Shown: positions 1 to 7,844, counted from the first letter of the stretch. The stretch: DNA of 8,954 nt from CALMKX01 sp044869955 (GCA_044869955.1 JBIOYC010000044.1:1-8954); one strand, 5' to 3'. The notes: a model not told the origin generated them from the sequence alone. Program-made: numbers and translations.

Positions 1-1
1 G

Positions 2-2290
2 CGGCTGAGCGGGCGCCCGCCCGTACTGGTGCTGGACCAGTTCGAGGACCTGTTCCGGGGTGGAGACGGCGAGCGCGCCCGTGCCCGGGTGGGCGTCCTC
101 TTGGCCTCGACGGTGCAGCGGCTGCCAGGCGAGGCGACGCCGCTCTGCCGGTGGCTGCTCGCCTGCCGGCGGGACTTCCACGGCGAGCTCGCGGCCTGGC
201 TGCCGGATGCCCTGCGGGAGGCCCGTGCCGAGGGCCTGGTGGCCCCGGCCCAGCTGCCCCACAACCTCTACGGCCAGGAGCGCTTCCAGGCCTGGGACCT
301 GCCTCCCTTGGGCGCCCCGCCGCCGGGCTCCTCGCCGGGCGAGGCCCGGCAGCGGGCGGTCGAGGCGTTCCGGGCCGCCATCGTCCGGCCGCTCGAGGCC
401 TGCCGGGAGCCCGGGCAGCGGGCCTATCCGTGGACGATCACCAGCGAGGATGCCGAGCGCCTGGCCACGGCCTTTGCCGAGGCCCGGCGGGCGCAGCCGG
501 AGGCACCGCTGGTGCCGCAGCTCCAGGTGGTGCTGGCTCACCTGCTGGAGGAGGCGGGGACGCCGGGACCGGGCGGCGAGCCGTGCCCGCTGCGCGTTGC
601 CGAGGATCCCAGCCCTTTGATCGAATCCGCCCTGGAGGAGCATCTGCGCGTCGCCCTCAACCGGGCCTTCCCGGCCGGTCGATCGGCGGCACCCCAGGAA
701 GGCCGCTCCCGCACCTTGCTGGCCCTGCGGGAGCTGGCCGATCACCATGGCCGCAAGGGAGGGGGTCTGGCCGCTACCGCCCTGGCGAGCGCCGTGGGGC
801 CGGGGGGAGAGGCGATCTTGGAAGCCCTGGCCGCGGCGGAGACGCGCATCCTGGTGCCACTCCTTGGACCCGAGGGGCTGCTCTACACCCTCTCGCACGA
901 TCGGTTGGCGGAGGTGGTGCGGCGGGTGGTGGACGAGGAAGGCCGCCTCGGGCGGGTGGAGGCGGATCCCGCGGTGCTCGAGCTGCGGCGCTTCGTCACC
1001 CACCAGGCGCAGTTCTTCGCCGAGGGCGAACGCGACCAAGGGCTGCAGATCCCGGCGGCGCGTTTCCGGGCCATCGCCGCGCGGCCGGAGGCCCTGCTGT
1101 GGGATGAGGAGCGGCGGAGCTGGTGGGCGGCCTGTGTGGCTTGGAGGGAGAAGCGGCGACGGCGGAGGCTCGGCTGGGCAGCGGGGGTCCTGGTTGGGCT
1201 GATGATCCTGGTGCCGCTGGGGCAACGCCTCTTCTCGGTGACCGGAGAGCGCTCGGCCCGGGTGGCGCTCATCATGGCCGCGCCGCCGAAGAAGGCCTTC
1301 GAGAGCGCCTGGCACCTGCTCCGGGACGACCAGCTGAGCGCGGGAGAAGTGGCAAAGCTCCTCTTGAAGCGAGGGGAGCTCGAGAGCCTCTTCGAAGCCG
1401 GGCCCGGCGCACTGGAGCCCGAGGCCGAGAGGCCGTCTGCGGTGCTCGCACTGGTGGAGGCGCTGCTACCGGACCTCCCCGTGAAGGAACCGGGGAGCCC
1501 CGCCGTGGGCAGCATGACCTGGGCGCTGGACTACTTCCCGGCGCGCGAGCGCGCCTCTGACGAGCATCGTCAATGGGCTCGAGTCCTGCGCGATGTCATC
1601 ACCCAGAAGCTACGTGCACGGTATGGGGAGCCGCCGCCCGAGCTCTTCAAATGGGTGGAGGTGCCAGCCGGGGACTTCGAGATGGGCAGCCCGGAGGGCG
1701 AAGGGGAGGACAACGAACGGCCCCGGCATGCCGTGGCCCTGTCCGGCTTTCGCATGCTGGCCCAGGAGGTGACGAATCGTCAGATTCGCGAGCTCCTGCC
1801 AGATCACCAGGGCCCGGACGACCACCCGGCCGTCGAAGTCTCCTGGCACCAGGCCTACGCCTTCGCGACCTGGCTGGGTGGCCGGCTGCCCACCGAGGCC
1901 GAGTGGGAGTACGCGGCCCGGGCTGGCTGCCGGCACGCCTACTGCGATCGCCAGGGCAATGAGGCGACGCTCGACCAGGTCGGCTGGTACTTCGGGAACT
2001 CCGGTAACACGCTTCATCCGGTGGGCCAAAAGGAGCCCAACCCCTGGGGTCTCCACGACCTCCACGGCAACGCCTTCGAGTGGGTTGCGGACTGCTATCG
2101 AGACTACACGGCTGGACGGCAGCTCGATCCCTGGGGGCCCCCCCTCGGCGAGTACCGGGTGATGCGCGGTGGATCGACCTGGCTCGACGCGTCCAGGGCG
2201 CGCTCGGCTTTCCGCTTCTACGGGTTCCCGAGGTTCAGGTTCGAGATTCAGGGCTTCCGCGTGGTCCTGCCCGCCGTCCCCGAGCGCTAG
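2..2290 (+). CDS. nSTAND1-type NTPase with membrane segment and C-terminal FGE/C-type-lectin-fold domain (5' partial)
   Basis: The frame is open to the left edge, so the start and P-loop lie upstream. The first residues read LVLDQFEDLF, the hydrophobic-Asp Walker B of nSTAND1 NTPases. A sensor-like CRRDFHGEL follows at 163-192, then helical repeats and the family-typical SHDRLAEVVRR near 892-924. A basic stretch KRRRRR (about 1152-1169) precedes a hydrophobic segment, GWAAGVLVGLMILVPLG (about 1172-1222), probably one membrane pass. From about 1648 comes an FGE-sulfatase domain: GDFEMGSPEG, EVTNRQ, HPAVEVSWHQAYAFATWL, GRLPTEAEWEYAARAG, GLHDLHGNAFEWV, RGGS and a final GFRVVL, 12 residues before the stop. 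The cysteines that true FGEs carry just after GGS are absent, so this is probably a binding module rather than an oxidase. STAND proteins are signalling switches, often in defence or conflict systems; the role here is inferred. The next gene is convergent. Confidence 0.85.
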   Translation, partial: RLSGRPPVLVLDQFEDLFRGGDGERARARVGVLLASTVQRLPGEATPLCRWLLACRRDFHGELAAWLPDALREARAEGLVAPAQLPHNLYGQERFQAWDLPPLGAPPPGSSPGEARQRAVEAFRAAIVRPLEACREPGQRAYPWTITSEDAERLATAFAEARRAQPEAPLVPQLQVVLAHLLEEAGTPGPGGEPCPLRVAEDPSPLIESALEEHLRVALNRAFPAGRSAAPQEGRSRTLLALRELADHHGRKGGGLAATALASAVGPGGEAILEALAAAETRILVPLLGPEGLLYTLSHDRLAEVVRRVVDEEGRLGRVEADPAVLELRRFVTHQAQFFAEGERDQGLQIPAARFRAIAARPEALLWDEERRSWWAACVAWREKRRRRRLGWAAGVLVGLMILVPLGQRLFSVTGERSARVALIMAAPPKKAFESAWHLLRDDQLSAGEVAKLLLKRGELESLFEAGPGALEPEAERPSAVLALVEALLPDLPVKEPGSPAVGSMTWALDYFPARERASDEHRQWARVLRDVITQKLRARYGEPPPELFKWVEVPAGDFEMGSPEGEGEDNERPRHAVALSGFRMLAQEVTNRQIRELLPDHQGPDDHPAVEVSWHQAYAFATWLGGRLPTEAEWEYAARAGCRHAYCDRQGNEATLDQVGWYFGNSGNTLHPVGQKEPNPWGLHDLHGNAFEWVADCYRDYTAGRQLDPWGPPLGEYRVMRGGSTWLDASRARSAFRFYGFPRFRFEIQGFRVVLPAVPER
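2165..2260 (+). other. Candidate DGR-type variable region at the 3' end of the NTPase gene
   Basis: This segment encodes RGGST through GFR, the part of the FGE/C-type-lectin fold that retroelement-diversified proteins vary. In such targets the template has many AAC codons (Asn) and copying changes the adenines, giving NNC codons. Here ten codons at plausible variable positions end in C: ACC, CTC, GAC, TCC, five TTC and one TAC, spaced by fixed-looking CGC, CCG and AGG. Five Phe and one Tyr lie within about 12 residues. High GC alone favours C in third position, and ordinary FGE domains share the RGGS...RSA.R...P..R...GFR skeleton. No template repeat or reverse transcriptase is in the window. 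The assignment is a hypothesis. Confidence 0.35.
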
Positions 2291-2326
2291 AGGCTGGAAC
2301 CTAGATCATAGAGAGTGTGTTGGTTG

Positions 2327-2338
2327 CGGGCATGCCCG
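2327..2338. repeat. 12-bp perfect palindrome downstream of the NTPase gene
   Basis: CGGGCATGCCCG is self-complementary. It could fold as a 4-bp G/C stem with a CATG loop, 36 bases after the NTPase stop and about 65 bases after the variable-region-like segment. No T-run follows, so it is not a convincing terminator. Short hairpins just beyond the variable region assist homing in some DGRs, but this one is short and could be chance in high-GC DNA. Confidence 0.3.
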
Positions 2339-2435
2339 GCAGGAGGTGGCAGCGAACGGCAGCTCACTGCGGTTTCTTGCCGCCGCTTGCCGGCCATCGT
2401 GCGGTTTGCGGCTGGCGACCAGCGCAGCACCAGCC

Positions 2436-3377
2436 TCAGAAACCATTGATGGCGAGCTGCTGCGCCTCCGGGAGCCCTACGAAGTTCCGCGCGGTCGCGT
2501 AGAACTTCAGGCTCGGGTTCGCACCACCGCTGCCGGGGATGATCGCAAGCCCGGCGCCGTAGCGGAAGTGGACACCGAGGGGACCAATGGTGCTGCCGTG
2601 CGTCGTCACCATGTGACGCTTGCTCACGGGCGCCTCGACCGTCTTCGTATCCAGGTCCACGACGTGCAGGGCCGCCCAGTCCTCATCGGCATGATCGGTG
2701 CCCCAGAGGTTCTTGGTGTGAAAGCCGACGAGGAACACCTTCTGGCTGGTGTTGGTGAGCAGACAGACCGCGCTGTAGTCCGTGGCCTTGAGCTTGACCG
2801 AGAAGAGGACGCTGGGGGAGTTGGTGCTCGGAACGGGGCCGCCTTGCCACTGGTAGAAGTCGATGGCGCCGTTGTCGTACACCGCCAGAAGGTAATTCTC
2901 CGTATCACCCACGGTATAGCTGGTCATGCCGGCGGCTCCCGCACCGCGCGATTGGCCGGCCACCGCGGGTCGGTCGACGTAGGTCGATAAGAGCGTGGGA
3001 GGATTGGTGTCCGTCATCGTCGATAGATCGTAGAAGTGGACGCGGGACTTCTCGTGCTCGCTGCCCTCGACCGGTGCCACCAAATAATCACCGATCACCT
3101 GCATGCCGCCGGGATGGGGATAGTCCGGGTCCGGCGACCAGAACATCTGGGTCACCTTGGTCTCTTGCGCGTTGATGACCGCGTAGAACCCCTTGTCGTA
3201 AAGGGCGATCAAGTTGTGGCACACCACGAAGTAGTTGCCGTAGCGGGCGATGCCTTGGACGTGCGGGCCGAAAGGTACATAGTTCAGCGGGTTGCTGAAG
3301 GTGTGCAGCTTGCCTTGCTGCGGCACGTTGTCAAAGACTTGCTGTACGTTCGTGATCTTGGGGTTCTCGGTCGCCAT
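2436..3377 (-). CDS. Unrecognised protein with beta-propeller-like repeats
   Basis: The 313-residue product begins MATENPKITN. I chose this start because GAGAGG lies 6 bases upstream and residues upstream in the same open frame are non-protein-like antisense of a transposase remnant. No signal peptide or membrane segment is visible. About five blade-like units recur: HVQGIARYGNYFVVCHN (39-55), HPGGMQVIGDYLVAPVE (88-104) then SRVHFYDLST, GAAGMTSYTV (148-157) then NYLLAVYDNGAIDFYQW, DYSAVCLLT (200-208) then VFLVGFHTK and ALHVVDLDT, and YGAGLAIIPG then SLKFYATARNF. The rhythm of hydrophobic strands ending in Tyr/Phe-Asp is typical of propellers. No catalytic motif was recognised and I cannot name a function. 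The gene ends 145 bases from the stop of the convergent NTPase gene. A role as a binding scaffold is only inference from the fold. Confidence 0.8.
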   Translation of the reverse strand: MATENPKITNVQQVFDNVPQQGKLHTFSNPLNYVPFGPHVQGIARYGNYFVVCHNLIALYDKGFYAVINAQETKVTQMFWSPDPDYPHPGGMQVIGDYLVAPVEGSEHEKSRVHFYDLSTMTDTNPPTLLSTYVDRPAVAGQSRGAGAAGMTSYTVGDTENYLLAVYDNGAIDFYQWQGGPVPSTNSPSVLFSVKLKATDYSAVCLLTNTSQKVFLVGFHTKNLWGTDHADEDWAALHVVDLDTKTVEAPVSKRHMVTTHGSTIGPLGVHFRYGAGLAIIPGSGGANPSLKFYATARNFVGLPEAQQLAINGF

Positions 3378-3526
3378 CTCGGCCTCTCGTGGTTGTGAAG
3401 GTGTTGGGCTGCGAATCCTAGCCCATGGTTGACACTTCTCGGGCTGTTTTCGCCTCCCTGGCCTCGTAACTGTTGCAGACAAAGGGGCGGGTTTGTGCGC
3501 TCGCGTTTTTCTGTAGTGACCAACGA

Positions 3527-3890
3527 TGGCTGGTGCTGGTGGCCCACCGGTTGGCCGCACCCGGCAGTGAGCACGGCCTGGCCCGCTGGCTGGAGACCGA
3601 CTACGTCTGCGACCGCTTGGGCCGCTCGTGGCAACCCCGCTGGCGGGAGGACGGCGAGCGTCGGGCCAGCCGCTCGCCGCGGGTGCGCGTGCAGTCGCCG
3701 CAGTTGCAGACCTGGTATCGCACGCTCGATCAGCTGCTGGCTCGCAAGGCATCGCCGCCCTGGCCTTCCTGCTCCTGCGCGCCCTCGAGCGCAAGCTCCA
3801 CGACGCCGGACTGGATCTCTCCGCCGAGGAGGCCCTCGGCGCCCTGGAGACCGTCTGCGTCATCGAGACCGCCCTCGGCAAGGCCGAGCT
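3527..3890 (+). pseudogene. IS1634-like (IS4 superfamily) transposase remnant, internally deleted
   Basis: Two transposase pieces lie in different frames. The N-proximal piece (frame of 3527) reads WLVLVAHRLAAPGSEHGLARW and ends WYRTLDQLLARK at about 3751; the RL..PGS...W and Y..LD.L pattern is typical of IS1634-family N-terminal regions. The C-proximal piece shifts by one frame at about 3750 and reads GIAALAFLLLRALERKL, then LSAEEALGALETVCVIE, the usual C-terminal part after the catalytic core. The middle, including the expected acidic catalytic residues and several hundred codons, is gone, and the N-terminus before WLVLV is missing too. No terminal inverted repeats or target duplications were found. 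The residues after about 3890 read into antisense of the FGE fragment, so the element seems to end there. It cannot encode an active enzyme. Confidence 0.7.
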
Positions 3891-4076
3891 CAGCCACCGG
3901 CAGAAGGCCACCGCCTCGTACCAGGTCACGTCCGTCCTGGGGTAATGCGCAAGCTCCGCATCCGACACTCCCTGCTGTGCCATCGGCTTCTTGCGCGGGT
4001 TGAAAAGAGCGTACTGCGCGTTGGTCACTGGCGGGCCGGTGACCTCATTCTCGAGGATCCTGCCTTTCAGTTCGAC
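3888..4076 (-). pseudogene. FGE-sulfatase-domain gene fragment, broken by the transposase remnant
   Basis: Antisense to the end of the IS remnant, about 60 codons read as the front half of an FGE/C-type-lectin-fold domain: VTNAQYALF, then HYPRTDVTWYEAVAFCRWL. These match the VTN.QY and P...V.W..A..F..WL motifs also present in the large NTPase at the left of the window. The similarity stops abruptly at about 3888, exactly where the transposase begins, and the downstream half (LPTEAEWE, GN..EW, GGS, GFR) is absent. The opening G.F.MGS motif is missing on the other side. The frame happens to stay open through the transposase antisense into the propeller gene, but the intervening residues look random. 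It is most likely a relic of an FGE gene cut by IS insertion and later deletion. Confidence 0.72.
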
Positions 4077-4411
4077 GGCGTTCGCGGTGGCCGCAGCCGG
4101 CAGGAAGCCGGCCCATGCCGCCCATCTTCGAGCTGGCCCGGCGCGCCAGGGGATGCGCTTCCGCGTCAACGAGCGGGTTGCCAGGATGTCCAGCACCGGT
4201 TTCAAGGGGCTTCTTCTGACCGTGCAGTCTACCCTCTCCAGGGAAGCCATCGAATTAGGACGAACGAGCCACCTCTGCGCAGAAGCACGGCTCCCTGATG
4301 GGAGTACCAGCCGAGATCGAGCGCTGCCCCAGCAGTCCTCTCCTGGCCCCGAAATCGTCTCTGCACGCGCATGGCCGCCCGCCCTCACCGGCTCCTGGTC
4401 TCGCACGAGCG
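4077..4411. other. 335-base stretch with no recognisable gene
   Basis: It lies between the stop of the large lipoprotein gene and the FGE fragment. Open frames cross it on both strands, but their conceptual residues (for example runs rich in Arg, Ser, Pro and Ala) resemble no family I know and lack a good ribosome binding site. No hairpin followed by T-run was seen. It probably holds decayed DNA from the same rearrangement that broke the FGE gene, perhaps including its lost 5' part. Confidence 0.5.
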
Positions 4412-7400
4412 CTACGGTCCGCCGCGACGCTCGCAGAGTTCGTCGATCGCCACCTCAGGGGGCGCCAGTTGCCGAGTGACCTCCAGCCGGTACCCGATCA
4501 GAGCCCGCCCCACCGCATGGAGGTTCCCAGCCTCGCCGTGGCGGCCAAAGTCAACAAGAGATCGGATCTCGAAGGGAGGCACGTCGACGACAGCTTGATC
4601 CTTATCGCCCAGGACATCCGCCAACCAGAAGAGCCGAGAGTGAATGCCGACGAGGTCGGGAGCACTGTCCCCGTCATCTTCCCAGACCGCGATCTCCAGG
4701 TAGACCGCCGGTACACCATTCACATCGGTGACCGGTACATCGCCCGAGGTGGCTCCCGATGAGAATAGGCGGAGGGGCAGAGTTGGCGTGTCCAGGCGAC
4801 TCGGGTACTTGAAGACAGGTTGTCCCCGTCGGTCTCTCACTGGTTGCCCGCGGTCATCGAGGAGCGCTGTGCAGCGTTCCGAGGTGATGTTGCAGTCGCA
4901 CCACCGCGGTTTCGCCCGCTCCTCGGCGGTGCAGAGCTTCCAGCTTCGTGTGCTGAGATCGGGGAACCGCCGCGAGATGTTCAGTTCTTCTCCCGTCGCC
5001 AGCGTCAAGGGAGCGACTCGACTGACGACGAAGATCTCTTCGCCATTCTCACCGGGAGCGATTGGTCTCGTGAGGGAAGGTCCGGGCTTTGCCGGACCCT
5101 CGGCGTCCGCGGTCAGCTCTAAGTGTGTGAGGTCCACCTTGAGGCCGCTCAGCCGAGGAGCCGCCACCGACCTCAAGCGGAACTGAATGTTCGCCATCGG
5201 TGCAGAGGTTCGATTGTCAGAACGCATCTCCGCATCGCGGAGCCTCTGTCGCTCCCCCAAGAGGCAGTAGTCCTGCTCCCGGGAACACTGCAAGCTCGCG
5301 TCACCCAGCGGCTCGCTTCCGCCCTTGAGTTTGCGCTCCAACTCGGAGCTGACGATCTGCCCGATCTCCAAGCCTTCGGTGCAACCAGAGATGCCGCCGG
5401 TTTTGCAGCCGATGGCGAAAGCCAGTGCCTCGATCCCCAGCTTCTGCCATCCCTCCAGGCTCGATCCAGGATCACGCTCGATACCGGATACTGCGAGGTC
5501 GATGGCCTTGCCCAGGCATCTTGGCGAGTGCAGGTCCCAGAAGATCGGTAGATCGAGCGTGTACTGGGAAGGGAGGTCGTACCCAGAAGCCAACCAACTC
5601 CCCTGATCGAGGGCTGCCGACCAGAAACCAGCAGGGTACACGACAGCTCTTCTGTTCGGGCTGGCTGGGCTCCTCGTGGCGCCTCCGGCCACCAGCCGTG
5701 CCTCGGCTGGATCTGACTCGTCCGATTCCTGATTGTCCAGGTAGTCGATCCAGTTCACACTGGCTACGAACCACTGTGGATCGGCAACCCGCGGTAGTAC
5801 CTTCAGCGGGAAGGTCCTGCGGGCCGTGCAGCCGTAAGCGCCGATGATCGTAAGTTGATAGTCACCGGGAGGCACGGAGTCTCGCAGAACGAAGAACGTG
5901 GAGTCCTCACCTCGTACGGTGACACGCCCGAGTGGCGGCGTATCATAGCTGATCGGTCCGTCGAGCCGGACGTGGAGTAGGTTGGTGTGGAATCGACCTC
6001 GAACGTCGATCCTCCGCATAGGTAGCTGGAGCACAGACGGTTCAACCGTCACCTCGGGTCGGAGCACGCTCACCGTTTCCGGGTCATCTGCCACCATCGC
6101 GCGACATTCTCCCGGAGGTGGAATGACCTCTGGGGTCTGGTCCCAGGAAGGCACGAAGAGGTCAGGTGTCAGGACGTCCAGGGCCATGGCCAGGGCCTGC
6201 TCTCCGGCCTGCTGGCAGTCACCCTCTTCCAGGTCAATGTGAGCCGCCGTATCGTCAACGGGCCGTCCGAGGGTGACAATCGGCACCCCGCGTGATCGGG
6301 CAGACTGCAAGTAGGGGTGTCGACTTTCTCCCCAAGCTGGCGCAGCGGTGTGGATCACGAGGGCGTCAAAGTCCTGAAGCTCGTCGCGAGCAAGGCCGCC
6401 GCGCCTAAGCTGCTGGTCCCAGCCTGTCGTGTCCGCTGCGACGACCTCGGCGCCACCGGTGAGGCCTGCCAGGGACCGCACCCCGGCCAGTAAGCACCTG
6501 CTCTCCTCGCTCTGCTGGCCTGAGAGGGGCAGCAGTACACCGATCCTGGTCGACTTCCCCTCCACGACGGAATGGCAAGGCACGAGGGCGGTGCGACCCG
6601 GCGCGGTCACTGTGAGACCTGGTTCCATGGTCGCCACCGTGACTCGCGCGACGAGGTCTCCGCCTCCTCGGGCCGCGATGGGGATGGCGTCCATCTGGCC
6701 CGACTCTGAGACCACGGCGAAACGCTGGAGACCACCTTCAGGGCTGGCAACCTGGACAACAACCTCAGCAGACGCGGATCCGTCGCTCTTCGTCCACGTG
6801 AGCCCGACCCGGTGGGAAACAGAAAGACTGCAGACTGCCGTGGAGCTCACGTCCAGACTCACCCCCGCTGTTGGCCCTCCACCGAACTCGATGTCGTCTA
6901 CGGCGAGCCCACCCGGCAATGGGTGGGAGACCTCGAAGTCCACTTCTGCTTTGGAAATCTCGGCAGCCGAGGACCGGAGCTCGAGAGGCCAGCGAATCGG
7001 TTGAGGAGCCGGGCTCGACGGGAGCTCTGTCCTCGCCGTTGCCACCTCGTTTCCGACGCGGTCCAGCCCGCGCAGCACCACGATCTGGGGCTCTGCCAGC
7101 GGCTCCCGGTAGCCAATCCACACACGCACTCGACGCTGTGGCGACGCAAACGACATCTCAACCGGCTGTGAACAGACCTCAGAGCCATGGCAGGCTTCGA
7201 TGGCCCGGCTTCCCGAGTGGGCGAACTCGCCAAGACCGGGCGACCGGGCATAGTCGACGATCGCCGGGCGATTGAAACGGATTCCCTCGCATTGATACTG
7301 GCTCTCGGCGACGCCCTGGTCGCCGTGCGGTCTCTCGAAATCGATGACGGTGCTGACGCTGGTCGGTCCCCATGCAGGTCCATCGTTCGCCGATGGCCAA

Positions 7401-7534
7401 GCAGGCCCTCTTTGAAGGCAAGTACAGCCGCTCGCCACCAGCATCAGGAGTGAGAGAGCCACCACACACCGACTCATTTGCCAGGCTGGTGCCATGCGGC
7501 GAGTGGTGCAAGATTGGCGGGCTGTTGGTCTCAT
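4412..7534 (-). CDS. Large chimeric lipoprotein: lectin-like jelly roll, Ig-like segments and partial type I periplasmic-binding fold
   Basis: The start at 7534 (MRPTARQS, 1,040 residues) is set by GGAAAGGA with 8 bases of spacing. A long basic leader precedes VVALSLLMLVASGC, a lipobox with the acylated Cys at residue 37, so export and membrane anchoring are expected. Residues about 63-219 look like a carbohydrate-binding-type jelly roll: VIDFERP, CEGIRF, AHSG, VRVWIGY, then VDDIEFGG. An Ig-like region spans about 225-320. From about 329, TRIGVLLPLSGQQ, then DALVIHT and GVPIVTLGRPVDD, resemble the first lobe and hinge of type I substrate-binding proteins, but only about 125 residues are present against the usual 270 or more. 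Beta-rich segments follow, including SVPPGDYQLTIIGAYGC, a Cys cluster (CTAEERAKPRWCDC), a short repeat (DRGQPVRDRRGQPV) and a C-terminal beta domain (LEIAVWEDDGDSAPDLVG). The function is unknown; surface ligand sensing is inferred. No cognate kinase or transporter is adjacent. Confidence 0.85.
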   Translation of the reverse strand: MRPTARQSCTTRRMAPAWQMSRCVVALSLLMLVASGCTCLQRGPAWPSANDGPAWGPTSVSTVIDFERPHGDQGVAESQYQCEGIRFNRPAIVDYARSPGLGEFAHSGSRAIEACHGSEVCSQPVEMSFASPQRRVRVWIGYREPLAEPQIVVLRGLDRVGNEVATARTELPSSPAPQPIRWPLELRSSAAEISKAEVDFEVSHPLPGGLAVDDIEFGGGPTAGVSLDVSSTAVCSLSVSHRVGLTWTKSDGSASAEVVVQVASPEGGLQRFAVVSESGQMDAIPIAARGGGDLVARVTVATMEPGLTVTAPGRTALVPCHSVVEGKSTRIGVLLPLSGQQSEESRCLLAGVRSLAGLTGGAEVVAADTTGWDQQLRRGGLARDELQDFDALVIHTAAPAWGESRHPYLQSARSRGVPIVTLGRPVDDTAAHIDLEEGDCQQAGEQALAMALDVLTPDLFVPSWDQTPEVIPPPGECRAMVADDPETVSVLRPEVTVEPSVLQLPMRRIDVRGRFHTNLLHVRLDGPISYDTPPLGRVTVRGEDSTFFVLRDSVPPGDYQLTIIGAYGCTARRTFPLKVLPRVADPQWFVASVNWIDYLDNQESDESDPAEARLVAGGATRSPASPNRRAVVYPAGFWSAALDQGSWLASGYDLPSQYTLDLPIFWDLHSPRCLGKAIDLAVSGIERDPGSSLEGWQKLGIEALAFAIGCKTGGISGCTEGLEIGQIVSSELERKLKGGSEPLGDASLQCSREQDYCLLGERQRLRDAEMRSDNRTSAPMANIQFRLRSVAAPRLSGLKVDLTHLELTADAEGPAKPGPSLTRPIAPGENGEEIFVVSRVAPLTLATGEELNISRRFPDLSTRSWKLCTAEERAKPRWCDCNITSERCTALLDDRGQPVRDRRGQPVFKYPSRLDTPTLPLRLFSSGATSGDVPVTDVNGVPAVYLEIAVWEDDGDSAPDLVGIHSRLFWLADVLGDKDQAVVDVPPFEIRSLVDFGRHGEAGNLHAVGRALIGYRLEVTRQLAPPEVAIDELCERRGGP

Positions 7535-7844
7535 AGCGGGTGTCCTTTCCCAGTTGAGTGGCGTCCCCATCCGGGGCGACGGTAGGAAGCGCCGGTGCCA
7601 GAGGGACTCTCAGCGGTAGTCGCCTACGAGATCGGCTCTCACTCTCTGTTAACGGCTCCTCCAGTGAGAAGCCCTCACGCCCGCTCGGTCCGCGCCAGTA
7701 CCGACCAGGTGACTGTCTGACCGCCCCGCGAAGGTCTGCCCTCCCCCCGCCACCACCCTGTCCCGCTCCTGCCTCCTCGCGCCTCTAGAGTCTCAGCCGC
7801 CTATCTCTTTCCTTCTATGGAGGTCTGCGAGGTCTCAAGGATCC
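7535..7844. other. Divergent intergenic region between the lipoprotein and small secreted protein genes
   Basis: These 310 bases must hold the promoters of both divergent genes. No clear sigma-70 -35/-10 pair was seen on either strand. The only structure noted is a weak inverted repeat GTGAG-N5-CTCAC at 7664-7678, too short to call an operator. The half nearer 7740-7800 is strongly pyrimidine-rich. No open frame here looks like a gene. Confidence 0.5.
7543..7550 (-). promoter_or_regulatory. Ribosome binding site that fixes the lipoprotein start
   Basis: On the minus strand GGAAAGGA ends 8 bases before the ATG at 7534. The alternative ATGs further upstream (7570) and downstream (7495, 7477) have no comparable site, so the 1,040-residue product is preferred. 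Confidence 0.7.

Noticed and set aside
151..1107. Long plus-strand open frame inside the NTPase gene
   Set aside because: Gly/Ala/Pro/Arg-rich shadow frame typical of high-GC coding DNA; the overlapping frame has clear family motifs.
883..1515. Minus-strand 210-codon frame opposite the NTPase
   Set aside because: Ser/Arg-rich shadow with no domain pattern or ribosome binding site.
2359..2382. Possible terminator hairpin between the convergent genes
   Set aside because: Only 4-bp stems and no real T-run; not distinguishable from chance.
3900..3945. Transposase C-terminus continuing to the stop at 3943-3945
   Set aside because: These residues are the reverse complement of the clear FGE motif TWYEAVAFCRWL, so the transposase similarity must end near 3890.
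2436..4406. A single 656-codon minus-strand gene fusing the FGE fragment to the propeller protein
   Set aside because: The middle is antisense of a transposase remnant with random-looking residues, and a ribosome binding site precedes the internal start at 3377.
7664..7678. GTGAG-N5-CTCAC inverted repeat as an operator
   Set aside because: Five-base arms are expected by chance and no promoter elements are aligned with it.
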